Shown: positions 1 through 7,236 of the stretch, piece by piece
Numbering within the stretch: position 1 is the stretch's first letter
Layout of the letters: each line of letters opens with the position of its first letter
Source of the DNA: Betaproteobacteria bacterium
Lineage (GTDB): Bacteria > Pseudomonadota > Gammaproteobacteria > Burkholderiales > JAHFRG01
Direction of reading: 5' to 3'
DNA length: 14,699 bases
NCBI GenBank assembly: GCA_023258935.1
Contig: JAHFRG010000011.1
Span: forward strand, 8,558 to 23,256
Program-made: the position numbers and the translations under genes
The notes under the pieces: model-generated
The model's database searches: none
Told to the model about the DNA's origin: nothing
What the model saw: only the letters and a program-made list of their open reading frames with translations

Positions 1-561
1 GGCGCCGGGCACTACCATTACCCGCAATTTCTGCGGCTGCGCCCAGGCCAGTACCGCAGCCAGCGGCACCACATCATCCCGGTCGCCGTGAATGACCAGC
101 GTATCGGCCGGGACACCGCCGACATCGAAGCGTTCCACCGCGGGCGCAACCAGCACCAGCTTTTCAGCGGGCCGTAGTTTTATTACGCGAGATTGCACGA
201 AAGCGCCGAAGGAAAACCCGGCCAGCACCAATGGCAAATTGCCGAATTGGCCTTTTGCATACTCCGCCACCGCCAGCATGTCTTGCGTTTCGCCCTTGCC
301 CTCGTCATAACTGCCCTGGCTTTTTCCCGCGCCGCGAAAATTAGGCCGCAGCGCAACATAGCCTAGCTCAAAAAAAGCTTTAGCCAGCGTATGCACTACT
401 TTATTCTCGAGAGAGCCGCCAAACTGCGGGTGGGGATGGGCAATCAATGCAACACCGCGCCGCTTTTCTCCGGGATCGTTGACGACAGCTTCCAGCACGC
501 CCGCCGGTCCATCAACGAATATTTTTCGCGGGGCGGAAGTATGCAATGCAAAGAGCTTCAA
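1..561 (-). CDS. alpha/beta hydrolase, partial (C-terminus beyond window)
   Basis: Translating the minus strand from a TTG at 559-561 gives 187 residues in frame to the window edge, beginning MKLFALHTSAPRKIFVDGPA. It looks like a cytoplasmic serine hydrolase of the small CocE/dienelactone-hydrolase-like group. An AHPHPQFGGS segment (residues 41-50) is typical of the oxyanion-hole region. The nucleophile elbow GFSFG puts the catalytic serine at about residue 117. HGDRDDVVP (158-166) carries the probable acid. The catalytic histidine should lie just past the edge, since the visible end VVPGA normally precedes a DHFF-type motif. The substrate cannot be told. The TTG start is chosen because it overlaps the ferredoxin stop codon (TGA at 558-560), an upstream stop closes the frame, and no ATG lies nearby. 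No clear Shine-Dalgarno is visible, so the start is uncertain. It is the last visible gene of a three-gene operon. Confidence 0.85.
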   Translation of the reverse strand, partial: MKLFALHTSAPRKIFVDGPAGVLEAVVNDPGEKRRGVALIAHPHPQFGGSLENKVVHTLAKAFFELGYVALRPNFRGAGKSQGSYDEGKGETQDMLAVAEYAKGQFGNLPLVLAGFSFGAFVQSRVIKLRPAEKLVLVAPAVERFDVGGVPADTLVIHGDRDDVVPLAAVLAWAQPQKLRVMVVPGA

Positions 562-866
562 ATTTTCAGACGGGTGACAACGCGTCCGTGCAGCAAATGC
601 TCTTCAATAATTTCATCTATATCATGCTGGTCCACGTAGGTGTACCACACACCATCCGGGTACACCACCAGCACCGGCCCCTCATCGCAGCGGTCCATGC
701 AACCCGCCGAGTTGACGCGAATCTTGCCTTTGCCACTGAGATTTAGCGCTTTTATTTTGTCCTTGGCATAGCCGCGCATGTCGCGGGAATGGTGATTGTT
801 GCAGCAAGTTTCGCCTGGCTCACGCTGATTGCAGCAGAAAAAAACATGTTTTTGATAATGACTCAC
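558..866 (-). CDS. thioredoxin-like [2Fe-2S] ferredoxin
   Basis: A 102-residue soluble protein beginning (M)SHYQKHVFFCCNQREPGE. The cysteine pattern, C11/C12 and C21/C22 near the N-terminus and C56-x3-C60 in AGCMDRCDEGP, matches the thioredoxin-like [2Fe-2S] ferredoxin family (Shethna or Aquifex Fd type), in which four cysteines hold one cluster. VYPDGVWYTYV and the acidic C-terminal helix (DIDEIIEEH) are also family-like. The GTG at 864-866 is preferred because family members usually begin at or just before HYQKHVFFC; an upstream TTG at 882-884 would add six residues (NLVGAV region) unlike the family. The gene follows the VanZ-like gene by 33 bases, and its stop overlaps the hydrolase start, so the three are probably cotranscribed. 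It is presumably a small electron carrier; the redox partner is not identifiable here. Confidence 0.9.
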   Translation of the reverse strand: MSHYQKHVFFCCNQREPGETCCNNHHSRDMRGYAKDKIKALNLSGKGKIRVNSAGCMDRCDEGPVLVVYPDGVWYTYVDQHDIDEIIEEHLLHGRVVTRLKI

Positions 867-899
867 GGCACCAACCAAGTTCAAAAGCAGTTCAATTCA

Positions 900-1994
900 T
901 TATACTCGATGCCGGAGTTGGGAACGGAGCCTTTGTACGAAAAGGCAGAGATATCCGAGCGCGGCGAATGGCCACAGCTCAGCAACAATTCGCGCCAGGC
1001 CGGTAAAATTGAGCAAATGCCCGTAATGCCAGCTGAACAGCGCCAGCGCGGATTGGGCATCACTCCGGTGCAGATGCGAGACGAATATACCTGCGGTGAG
1101 TGCAAAAGCGCACAGCAGAATAACGCGACGCAGTGTCAGCAGCAATGAAGCCGCGACGATAAATAAACCATATCCGATGCCGATAACCGATTCGGCAGTT
1201 AGCCATTGCAGCAGCGCTTGCGGCCTGAGCAGCACTGCGGCAGCCAGAAACTTGATGACGGAGGCTGTCAATAACAGTACCAGTATGGCGATGAGAGCGG
1301 CTCTGGCTGTGCGCATAAGCAACATCAGGAGCAGACTGACGCCAACCAGGTTGCACATCACTGACAGCGTGCCGAGCAGACTGAAGCTGCGAATAAACGG
1401 ACTGCTGATTTCCCCAAAAAAAACTATTCCCAGTAGCGGCAAAGAGGGATTTAATTGGCTGACAAACCATAATCCCAGCAGGACCAAGCCCAGATCGCCC
1501 AGATTCCCAGGAATGAACCATCGGTCGCGAAAATCTGCGAGATTGATCGCAATCAAATTGCGCACGCCCTGGCGCGCCGCAATAAGTGCGCCGGCCAAGC
1601 CGCCCAAGCCGTTGGTTAGAACATCCAGCGTGGAGCTGGTGCGGGTGGGCAAATACATTTGCACCGCCTCCATTGCCAGGCTTAACGCAAATCCGGTGAG
1701 CGCGGAGATTATCATTGCACCCCTGATGCTTAAACGCGATTGCAGCGCCAGCACAAGCAGAAAGCCCAGCGGAAGATAAGCGATAAAATTGATGAAAATG
1801 TCAAAGCGACGGATATGCCGCGACCAGGGAATGAACAGGAACGACCATATTTCCACGCCGGGATCGCGCCAGCCGGTGAATGGGATCAAGCTGGCATAGA
1901 CGACGAGGACTAGGCAAGCCAGCGCCAGATAACCGGCAAGCCTTGAGCCGCGCGGATATGAATCCGATTTATCAGTTGCAGGTAGAGAGGCCAT
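900..1994 (-). CDS. VanZ family integral membrane protein
   Basis: A 364-residue, very hydrophobic inner-membrane protein with an ATG at 1992-1994. The N-terminal part (residues about 20-140) has the VanZ-like layout: a first membrane span LACLVLVVYASLIPF followed by FINFIAYLPLGFLLVLAL, then further spans and a polar loop (MYLPTRTSSTLDVLTNGLGG) typical of the family. The C-terminal half adds roughly six more predicted membrane segments, so it is longer than the minimal VanZ domain (about 150 residues). VanZ itself gives teicoplanin resistance by an unknown mechanism, and most chromosomal VanZ-like proteins have no known function, so resistance should not be assumed. It is the first gene of the vanZ-like/ferredoxin/hydrolase operon, divergent from the eipA-like gene with 165 bases between the two starts. 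The ribosome binding site is weak (GGACG upstream). Confidence 0.85.
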   Translation of the reverse strand: MASLPATDKSDSYPRGSRLAGYLALACLVLVVYASLIPFTGWRDPGVEIWSFLFIPWSRHIRRFDIFINFIAYLPLGFLLVLALQSRLSIRGAMIISALTGFALSLAMEAVQMYLPTRTSSTLDVLTNGLGGLAGALIAARQGVRNLIAINLADFRDRWFIPGNLGDLGLVLLGLWFVSQLNPSLPLLGIVFFGEISSPFIRSFSLLGTLSVMCNLVGVSLLLMLLMRTARAALIAILVLLLTASVIKFLAAAVLLRPQALLQWLTAESVIGIGYGLFIVAASLLLTLRRVILLCAFALTAGIFVSHLHRSDAQSALALFSWHYGHLLNFTGLARIVAELWPFAALGYLCLFVQRLRSQLRHRV

Positions 1995-2071
1995 GATTAT
2001 TTCGTCCAGATCGCACTCTATCCACTCCGAGGCATCATTCTATGACATATTTAACGGCGACGTGACTGCTT

Positions 2072-2086
2072 GTGTGCTTTACACAC
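2072..2086. repeat. short dyad in the divergent intergenic region
   Basis: GTGTG CTTTA CACAC is a perfect 5-bp inverted repeat with a 5-base centre. It lies in the 165-base divergent region, about 40 bases upstream of the -10 box proposed for the DUF1134 gene. It could be an operator half-site pair, but it is short and no regulator is identified. The rest of this intergenic stretch holds no ORF. Confidence 0.3.
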
Positions 2087-2124
2087 TTTTGCCTTACTCG
2101 TACCGCCGATAGGAAAAGTTGGCG

Positions 2125-2130
2125 TATAAT
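2125..2130 (+). promoter_or_regulatory. candidate -10 box for the DUF1134 gene
   Basis: A perfect TATAAT hexamer sits 30 bases before the chosen ATG, which would give a leader of about 23 bases containing the CAGGAG ribosome binding site at 2148-2153. No good -35 match is seen 16-18 bases upstream (ACCGCC or similar), so the promoter may need an activator. Confidence 0.45.
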
Positions 2131-2159
2131 TTAGGGCAAGCAAAGTGCAGGAGCCAACC

Positions 2160-2738
2160 ATGCCTCAAAACCGGATTTATCTTTATCTGGCTGCTGCCGT
2201 TCTAAGCTTTTTATTCTCTATTTCTGCCAGCGCTGCTGATGAGCAAAAAGACAAGGACACCTATTCCCAGGATTCCGTTATTAAAGACGCTACTGATTTC
2301 TTCGGCAAAGGCGCGGAAGGCATTGCCAAGATAATCGAGAAAGCTTTCAAGGAACATGGCAGGCCCGATGGCTACATCAAGGGCGAGGAAGCGAGCGGCG
2401 CGTTTGTCGTGGGCCTGCGTTATGGCGATGGCACGCTAACGCTCAAGAACAAGGGTAGCCGGATAGTCCATTGGCAAGGACCGTCCATAGGCTTTGATGT
2501 AGGAGGAGATGCCTCCAAGGTTTACGTGCTGGTTTACCACCTGGAAAAAATGGACGATATTTTCCAGCGATTCCCTGCAGTGGATGGCAGTCTTTACTTC
2601 ATCGGTGGCACGAGCCTCAATTATCATCAAAGTGGCAATATTATTCTGGCGCCGATAAGGCTGGGAGTGGGTTTGCGCTTCGGGATAAACGCTGGCTATA
2701 TGGTTTACACAAGAACTAAGAGCTGGAATCCGTTTTAA
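2160..2738 (+). CDS. exported DUF1134 (EipA-family) envelope protein
   Basis: A 192-residue protein with a clear Sec signal peptide: basic start MPQNR, hydrophobic core IYLYLAAAVLSFLFS and an ASA cleavage site near residue 25, so the mature protein should be periplasmic. The mature part matches the DUF1134 family in its hallmark segments: GRPDGYIKGEEASGAFVVGL (67-86), RYGDGTLTLKN, HWQGPSIGFDVGGDASK (104-120), LVYHLEKMDDIFQRFPAVDG, an APIRLGVGLRFGINAGY stretch (164-180), and the terminal SWNPF. EipA of Brucella is the studied member, a small beta-barrel periplasmic protein needed for envelope integrity; a similar role here is inference. The ATG at 2160 is chosen over the in-frame GTG at 2145 because CAGGAG at 2148-2153 is well spaced for it and it starts the signal peptide directly. 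Single gene with its own likely promoter. Confidence 0.9.
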   Translation: MPQNRIYLYLAAAVLSFLFSISASAADEQKDKDTYSQDSVIKDATDFFGKGAEGIAKIIEKAFKEHGRPDGYIKGEEASGAFVVGLRYGDGTLTLKNKGSRIVHWQGPSIGFDVGGDASKVYVLVYHLEKMDDIFQRFPAVDGSLYFIGGTSLNYHQSGNIILAPIRLGVGLRFGINAGYMVYTRTKSWNPF

Positions 2739-2831
2739 ACTAACGCGGCATCAGGGCGTATTCTGCAGTTTACCGAGCGACGCCGGTCAATATATAACCC
2801 CGATTAATCCCGTTCGTTTTTCATTTTAACA

Positions 2832-4178
2832 ATGCATATCCACATCCTCGGTATCTGCGGTAGCTTCATGGGCGGCATTGCCGTTCTCGCAAAACAGGCG
2901 GGACACAAAGTCACGGGTTGCGACGCCAATATATACCCGCCGATGAGTACTCAGCTTGAAGAGCAGGACATCGCCCTCACCGAAGGTTTCTCTGCCGATC
3001 AAGTCAAACTCAAGCCTGACGTCTTCGTCATCGGTAACGTGGTCACCCGCGGCAATCTGCTGGTCGAGGAAATCCTCAACCGCGGACTGCCTTTTATTTC
3101 GGGGTCGCAATGGCTGGCCGAGAACATGCTCAGGGAGAAATGGGTGCTGGCGGTCGCCGGCACACACGGCAAGACCACCACCGCTTCAATGCTCGCCTGG
3201 ATCCTGGAACATGCTGGTTTGAAGCCTGGTTTTTTAATCGGTGGGGTGCCGGAAAATTTCGGCATTTCGGCGCGATTGTCCGATAAGGAATTCTTTGTTA
3301 TTGAAGCCGACGAATACGATACCGCATTTTTTGACAAGCGCTCCAAGTTCTTGCATTACCGCTCGCACACCACGGTGCTTAACAATCTGGAATTCGATCA
3401 TGCCGACATCTTTCCGGATCTTGCCGCGATAGAAACCCAGTTTCACCACCTGGTGCGCACGCTCTCCGCTAACGGGCTCATCATCGCCAACGGCCGTGAC
3501 ACGAACATCCGGCGCGTGTTGCAACGCGGCTGCTGGACACCGGTGGAATTCTTCGGAGTTGAAGAAGGGTGGCAGGCAAAGGGCGCTGACGGAAGTTTCG
3601 TCATCAGTGACAAAGGCAAAATCATGGGCACGCTGAAGTGGGGCTTGCTCGGTGAGCACAACCGTATGAATGCGCTCGCCGCGCTGCTCGCTGCGCGCCA
3701 CACCGGCGTGCCAGTTGATAACGGAATTGCAGCGCTGGGAGAATTCTCGTGCGTCAAGCGGCGCATGGAGGTAAGGGGCGTGGTAAATGGCATTACGGTA
3801 TACGATGATTTCGCCCATCACCCTACCGCGATTCGCGCCACGCTGGAGGGGCTGCGCGACAAAGTGAACAGCGCACGCATCATCGCCGTGCTCGAGCCGC
3901 GCTCCAACACCATGAAAATGGGCGTGATGAAAGTCGCTCTGGCGGAAAGCCTCACTGACGCCGACCAGGTGTATTGCTACACGGCAAATCTCAGTTGGGA
4001 TGCAAAGGCTGCGTTGAAGCCGCTGGGTGGCCGTGCGCATACCTTTGATGACCTGCAGCAATTGCTCCACGCGATTGTCAACAGCACAGGTCCTGGCGAT
4101 CATGTGCTGATCATGAGTAACGGCGATTTCGGCGGCATCCACGAAAAATTGCTCGCTATCCTTCGTCTTCGGCCGTGA
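2832..4178 (+). CDS. mpl: UDP-N-acetylmuramate:L-Ala-gamma-D-Glu-meso-DAP ligase
   Basis: A 448-residue Mur-ligase-family enzyme that attaches the recycled tripeptide L-Ala-D-Glu-meso-DAP to UDP-MurNAc, returning murein turnover products to peptidoglycan synthesis in the cytoplasm. Seen in order: an N-terminal Rossmann-like UDP-binding domain (HILGICGSFMGGIAVLA, residues 4-20), the IYPPMSTQL segment (35-42) typical of Mpl, the ATP P-loop GTHGKTTT (110-117), the EADEYDTAFFD motif (158-168), NNLEFDHADIF (184-194), the HNR motif of the central domain (276-278), and the C-terminal domain with YDDFAHHPTA (324-333), LEPRSNTMK (354-362) and the ending SNGDFGGIHEKLL. Length and motifs distinguish Mpl from MurC. 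The DAP specificity fits a Gram-negative cell wall. No Shine-Dalgarno is evident before the ATG. A weak TATATA at 2791-2796 might serve as a -10 box. The 93-base gap after the DUF1134 gene contains no ORF. Confidence 0.95.
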   Translation: MHIHILGICGSFMGGIAVLAKQAGHKVTGCDANIYPPMSTQLEEQDIALTEGFSADQVKLKPDVFVIGNVVTRGNLLVEEILNRGLPFISGSQWLAENMLREKWVLAVAGTHGKTTTASMLAWILEHAGLKPGFLIGGVPENFGISARLSDKEFFVIEADEYDTAFFDKRSKFLHYRSHTTVLNNLEFDHADIFPDLAAIETQFHHLVRTLSANGLIIANGRDTNIRRVLQRGCWTPVEFFGVEEGWQAKGADGSFVISDKGKIMGTLKWGLLGEHNRMNALAALLAARHTGVPVDNGIAALGEFSCVKRRMEVRGVVNGITVYDDFAHHPTAIRATLEGLRDKVNSARIIAVLEPRSNTMKMGVMKVALAESLTDADQVYCYTANLSWDAKAALKPLGGRAHTFDDLQQLLHAIVNSTGPGDHVLIMSNGDFGGIHEKLLAILRLRP

Positions 4179-4187
4179 TGCTTCGTT

Positions 4188-4244
4188 GCGTGCAAATTTG
4201 CTTGCTTAAATACTTCTGGTGGCGCTGCGCAAATTTGCGCACGC
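4188..4244. repeat. paired GCAAATTTGC palindromes forming a long inverted repeat
   Basis: GCAAATTTGC occurs at 4192-4201 and 4229-4238, each copy a perfect palindrome; the second is the core of the 16-base perfect palindrome TGCGCAAATTTGCGCA (4226-4241). The flanks GCGTGC (4188-4193) and GCACGC (4239-4244) also pair, so 4188-4201 and 4229-4244 form a roughly 14-bp stem with a 2-base bulge. No T-run follows on the plus strand, so this is not a standard terminator. It lies between mpl and the RNase gene, about 55 bases upstream of a TATAAT box. Either paired operators or a transcript-end hairpin is possible. Confidence 0.6.
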
Positions 4245-4298
4245 CTCGCCAGTTTGCTGCGGAATAATTGTCTCAACCGGGAATGAAACGTCCTGGGG

Positions 4299-4304
4299 TA
4301 TAAT
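4299..4304 (+). promoter_or_regulatory. candidate -10 box for the RNase II-like gene
   Basis: A perfect TATAAT within GGGGTATAATCCC lies 50 bases before the ATG at 4355. A matching -35 at normal spacing is poor (ACCGGG region); TTGTCT at 4268-4273 is too far. The expected leader of about 44 bases has no Shine-Dalgarno. Confidence 0.4.
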
Positions 4305-4354
4305 CCCGCCATTCCCATACTGCCACTTTCGCGGCACCCGCCTGCGTCATTCCC

Positions 4355-6205
4355 ATGAACGTTTTTTACGAAGAAGACGGCGTGTTCAGGGTCGGAACAA
4401 TCCTTGCCGATAACGACAACACATTGCAGGTGGAGGCCGCGCACGGCAAGCGCAGCAAGATCAAGGCAGGGTGGCTGCTGTTCAGGTTTGAAGATAAGGG
4501 CACGGCTCACTTCATGGAGCAAGCACAACAGGCTGCCGCAAGCATTGATACGGATTTCCTGTGGTCTTGCTGCGGCGAAGCGGAATTCGGCTACGAGGCG
4601 TTGGCACGCGAGTATTTCGGCCGCCAACCCAGCCCGGTCGAGGCAGCAGGCCTGCTTATCCGGCTGCACGGTTCTCCGATGTATTTTTACAAAAAAGGAC
4701 GCGGGCGCTACAAGGCGGCGCCTCAAGAAGCCCTCAAAGCGGCATTGGCAAGCGTTGCAAAGAAGCGCGCGCAAGCCGCGCAACATGCAAGCTATGTCGA
4801 GCAGCTGATAAAATTCATGCTGCCCCGGGAATTTATCCCACTGCTTCCCGGCTTGCTCTACAAGCCTGAGCGCGCCAGCATCGAATTCAAGGCGCTGGAA
4901 GCTGCGGGCGAGGCAACCCATCTTACCGGCGCCCAGCTTTTGGAGAAATGCGGCGCGATTCCGTCCGCGCACGATTACCATTTGCAACGTTTCTTGTTTG
5001 AGCACTTCCCCGAAGGCATTGAGTTCGGCGATATCGGCGAAATAAACGTTCCGCAAGGACTACATCTTGCCAAAACTGCGGCATTCAGCATTGACGATGT
5101 CACCACGTCCGAGATTGATGACGCCTTTTCGGTTGCGCGTCTTGCCAACGGCAATTGGCAAATCGGCGTGCATATCGCAGCGCCGGCCCTGGGAATTGCG
5201 CCGGGTTCAAAGCTCGATGCAATCGCCGCGCGGCGGTTGTCCACGGTGTATATGCCGGGAAGCAAAATCACCATGCTGCCGGATGTGGTGGTACAAAAAT
5301 TCACTCTGATGGAGGGAACCACACGTCCTGTGCTTTCCATGTACTTGGAAGTGAGGGATGGGGACTTGGCGGTAGTCTCGTCATCAACACGAGTTGAGCA
5401 AGCGCGCATCAGCGCAAATCTGCGGCGTGGCGCGCTTGAGGAAAAATTCAATGAAACCACGCTTGCGGCAGGCGAGCTGGATTTTCCTTTCGGCAATGAA
5501 CTGAAGCTGTTGTGGCAGTTTGCCGAATCCCTGGAAAAGTCGCGCGGGAAACCCGAAACCGCTGGCGCGCCGCAGCTAGACTACAATTTTTACATTGAGA
5601 ACGGGCGCGTCAACATTACCGAGCGCCGACGCGGCACGCCGATAGACAAAGTGGTGTCGGAGCTGATGATTCACGTCAACACCGCCTGGGGCAAGCTGCT
5701 CGCGGATCATGATATGGCGGCAATTTACCGCGCCCAGGGCAACGGCAAGGTAAAAATGACCACAACTCCGCGAGAACATCAAGGGCTGGGCGTGGGCCAG
5801 TACATCTGGGCAAGCTCGCCGCTGCGACGCTATGTGGACCTTATCAACCAGCGCCAGCTACTCGCGTGGCTTAATGGCGATGCTCCGCTTTATGCGAATA
5901 ACAGCGAGCGGCTTCTGATCGCGATGCGCGATTTTGAGCTGGCGTACGAGGCTTACAACCACTTTCAGCGCAACATGGAGCGCTACTGGTGCCTACGCTG
6001 GCTACAACAGGAGTCGGTAAGTCTCATACCGGCTACAGTGATCAGAGAAATCCTGGTGAAAATGGATAAATTGCCGCTGTTTGCCCGCGTGCCTTCTCTG
6101 CCTGAACTGCCCACCGGGACCCGGGTGGAAGTCGAGATCTCCAGCATGGATTTTCTTGAACTCAGCTTTGCCTGCCACTATAAGCGCCGTCTAGATACGC
6201 AGTGA
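4355..6205 (+). CDS. RNase II/R family (RNB domain) exoribonuclease
   Basis: A 616-residue protein of the RNB family, 3'-to-5' hydrolytic exoribonucleases that degrade RNA in the cytoplasm. The N-terminal 240 residues hold an RNA-binding-like beta region (NVFYEEDGVFRVGTILA) and helical linkers. The RNB catalytic core begins at AFSIDDVTTSEIDDAFSV (243-260); aligned by eye with the E. coli RNase II motif, D247, D255 and D256 match metal-binding aspartates, while the position of RNase II Asp207 is Glu253. MPGSKITMLPD (300-310) and the WASSPLRRYVDLINQRQLL segment (485-503) are strong RNB signatures. The C-terminal 60 residues end in VEVEISSMDFLEL, a short S1-like remnant. There is no long basic tail, so it resembles RNase II or the shorter RNB proteins of betaproteobacteria more than RNase R; no symbol is assigned. 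The ATG at 4355 lacks a Shine-Dalgarno. A promoter for the next gene overlaps its stop. Confidence 0.9.
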   Translation: MNVFYEEDGVFRVGTILADNDNTLQVEAAHGKRSKIKAGWLLFRFEDKGTAHFMEQAQQAAASIDTDFLWSCCGEAEFGYEALAREYFGRQPSPVEAAGLLIRLHGSPMYFYKKGRGRYKAAPQEALKAALASVAKKRAQAAQHASYVEQLIKFMLPREFIPLLPGLLYKPERASIEFKALEAAGEATHLTGAQLLEKCGAIPSAHDYHLQRFLFEHFPEGIEFGDIGEINVPQGLHLAKTAAFSIDDVTTSEIDDAFSVARLANGNWQIGVHIAAPALGIAPGSKLDAIAARRLSTVYMPGSKITMLPDVVVQKFTLMEGTTRPVLSMYLEVRDGDLAVVSSSTRVEQARISANLRRGALEEKFNETTLAAGELDFPFGNELKLLWQFAESLEKSRGKPETAGAPQLDYNFYIENGRVNITERRRGTPIDKVVSELMIHVNTAWGKLLADHDMAAIYRAQGNGKVKMTTTPREHQGLGVGQYIWASSPLRRYVDLINQRQLLAWLNGDAPLYANNSERLLIAMRDFELAYEAYNHFQRNMERYWCLRWLQQESVSLIPATVIREILVKMDKLPLFARVPSLPELPTGTRVEVEISSMDFLELSFACHYKRRLDTQ

Positions 6206-6230
6206 CAGTACGCATTTTGTTGCTTACAAT
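6202..6230 (+). promoter_or_regulatory. sigma70-like promoter for the tonB-aroE-mtgA run
   Basis: GTGACA (6202-6207) and TACAAT (6225-6230) are separated by exactly 17 bases; each hexamer matches its consensus at five of six positions. The -35 overlaps the stop codon of the RNase gene (6203-6205). Transcription would begin near 6237. Confidence 0.65.
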
Positions 6231-6320
6231 GCCACATCCGTTTTTCCTTCGGGCCAAGGAGTGCACTTCGACATCACAACGCTGAAACACACGTCCGCAT
6301 CGCTGGGCAACAAGATCACG

Positions 6321-7187
6321 ATGATGGACGTTACCACGCGCTTGCAGCTGGCACTGTTTCTTTCCTTTACCCTGCATTCGATTTTTCTGCTGGGCGTCAA
6401 CTTCAAATTCCCCGATTCCGACAAGCGCATCCATGATGGCCTGCCACTTGAAGTCGTACTGGTCAACAGCAAGACCGTCTCCCAGCCGCTGCAGCCGGAC
6501 GCGTTGGCGCAGGCCAACCTGGACGGAGGAGGCAACACCGATTTGAGACGCCGTGCCAAGAGCCCGCTGCCGGTGCTCAAGAAGGATGAGCAATCACCGG
6601 ATCAGCTCATCCAGGCGCAACGCCGCGTCGCGAAGCTGGAAGCACAAGCGCACAAACTGATGACGCAGGCGAAGTCGACGAAAAAACTCGAGCAACAGGA
6701 AAGCGTGCCTGAAGCCGAGAAGCCAAAAATGGAAACGCCGAATGCCATGGACCTGATTCAGAGCAGCCTGGAGGCGGCACGGCTCGAAGCGCAAATCGCC
6801 AAGGAGAGGGAAGAATACCAGCAGCGGCCGCGGCGCATGTTTATCGGCGCGCGTGCCAAGGAATACGCCTTCACCCGCTATGTAGATGACTGGCGCATCA
6901 AAGTGGAGCGCGTTGGCAACCTGAATTACCCGGATGAGGCAAGGCGCCAGAAAATCTATGGAAGCCTTGTGCTCACCGTTTCAATCAGAGCCGACGGCAC
7001 AGTTGAAAACGTGGAAATCAACCGTTCATCAGGGCAGAAAGTCCTGGATGCGGCGGCGATCCGCATCCTGCAGCTGGCCAGCCCGTTCGCGCAATTTTCC
7101 GAAGAGATGCGCAAGAAGGTGGATATTCTGAGCATCACCCGTACCTGGACCTTTACCCGCAGCGACCAACTGATGGGTCAGGAATAA
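6321..7187 (+). CDS. TonB family energy-transducing protein
   Basis: A 288-residue inner-membrane-anchored protein. One N-terminal membrane span (about residues 8-28) is followed by a long charged middle region (about 75-180) rich in Gln, Lys, Glu and Ala that may be coiled coil and should cross the periplasm, then a TonB-type C-terminal domain (about 200-275: LNYPDEARRQKIYGSLVLTV, SIRADGTVENVEINRSSG, ending TRTWTF). TonB proteins pass proton-motive-force energy from ExbB/ExbD to outer-membrane receptors. No exbB, exbD or receptor is in the window, so partner and cargo are unknown. With the ATG at 6321 the span carries Ser15-x3-His19, matching the SxxxH motif of E. coli TonB (Ser16, His20), which supports this start. 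The longer GTG start at 6261 would add 20 polar residues, and its AAGGAG touches the start codon, so it is less likely. A good promoter lies at 6202-6230. Confidence 0.85.
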   Translation: MMDVTTRLQLALFLSFTLHSIFLLGVNFKFPDSDKRIHDGLPLEVVLVNSKTVSQPLQPDALAQANLDGGGNTDLRRRAKSPLPVLKKDEQSPDQLIQAQRRVAKLEAQAHKLMTQAKSTKKLEQQESVPEAEKPKMETPNAMDLIQSSLEAARLEAQIAKEREEYQQRPRRMFIGARAKEYAFTRYVDDWRIKVERVGNLNYPDEARRQKIYGSLVLTVSIRADGTVENVEINRSSGQKVLDAAAIRILQLASPFAQFSEEMRKKVDILSITRTWTFTRSDQLMGQE

Positions 7188-7236
7188 ACCTGGGACCCAA
7201 ACTGGCGCACGGCGATGCAGTAACCCAGGGACACAC

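Noticed and set aside
1096..1779. 227-codon open frame on the plus strand
   Set aside because: Antisense to the VanZ-like membrane gene; Ser/Arg-rich product expected from the complement of a hydrophobic coding region.
3234..4142. 302-codon open frame on the minus strand
   Set aside because: Antisense to mpl, which has complete family motifs; low-complexity His/Arg/Ala composition typical of a shadow frame.
4100..5056. 318-codon open frame on the minus strand
   Set aside because: Antisense to the 5' part of the RNase gene; Arg/Cys/Ala-rich with no recognisable domain.
7189..7228. CCTGGG/CCCAGG inverted repeat before aroE
   Set aside because: Six-base arms separated by about 28 bases with no T-run; likely chance.
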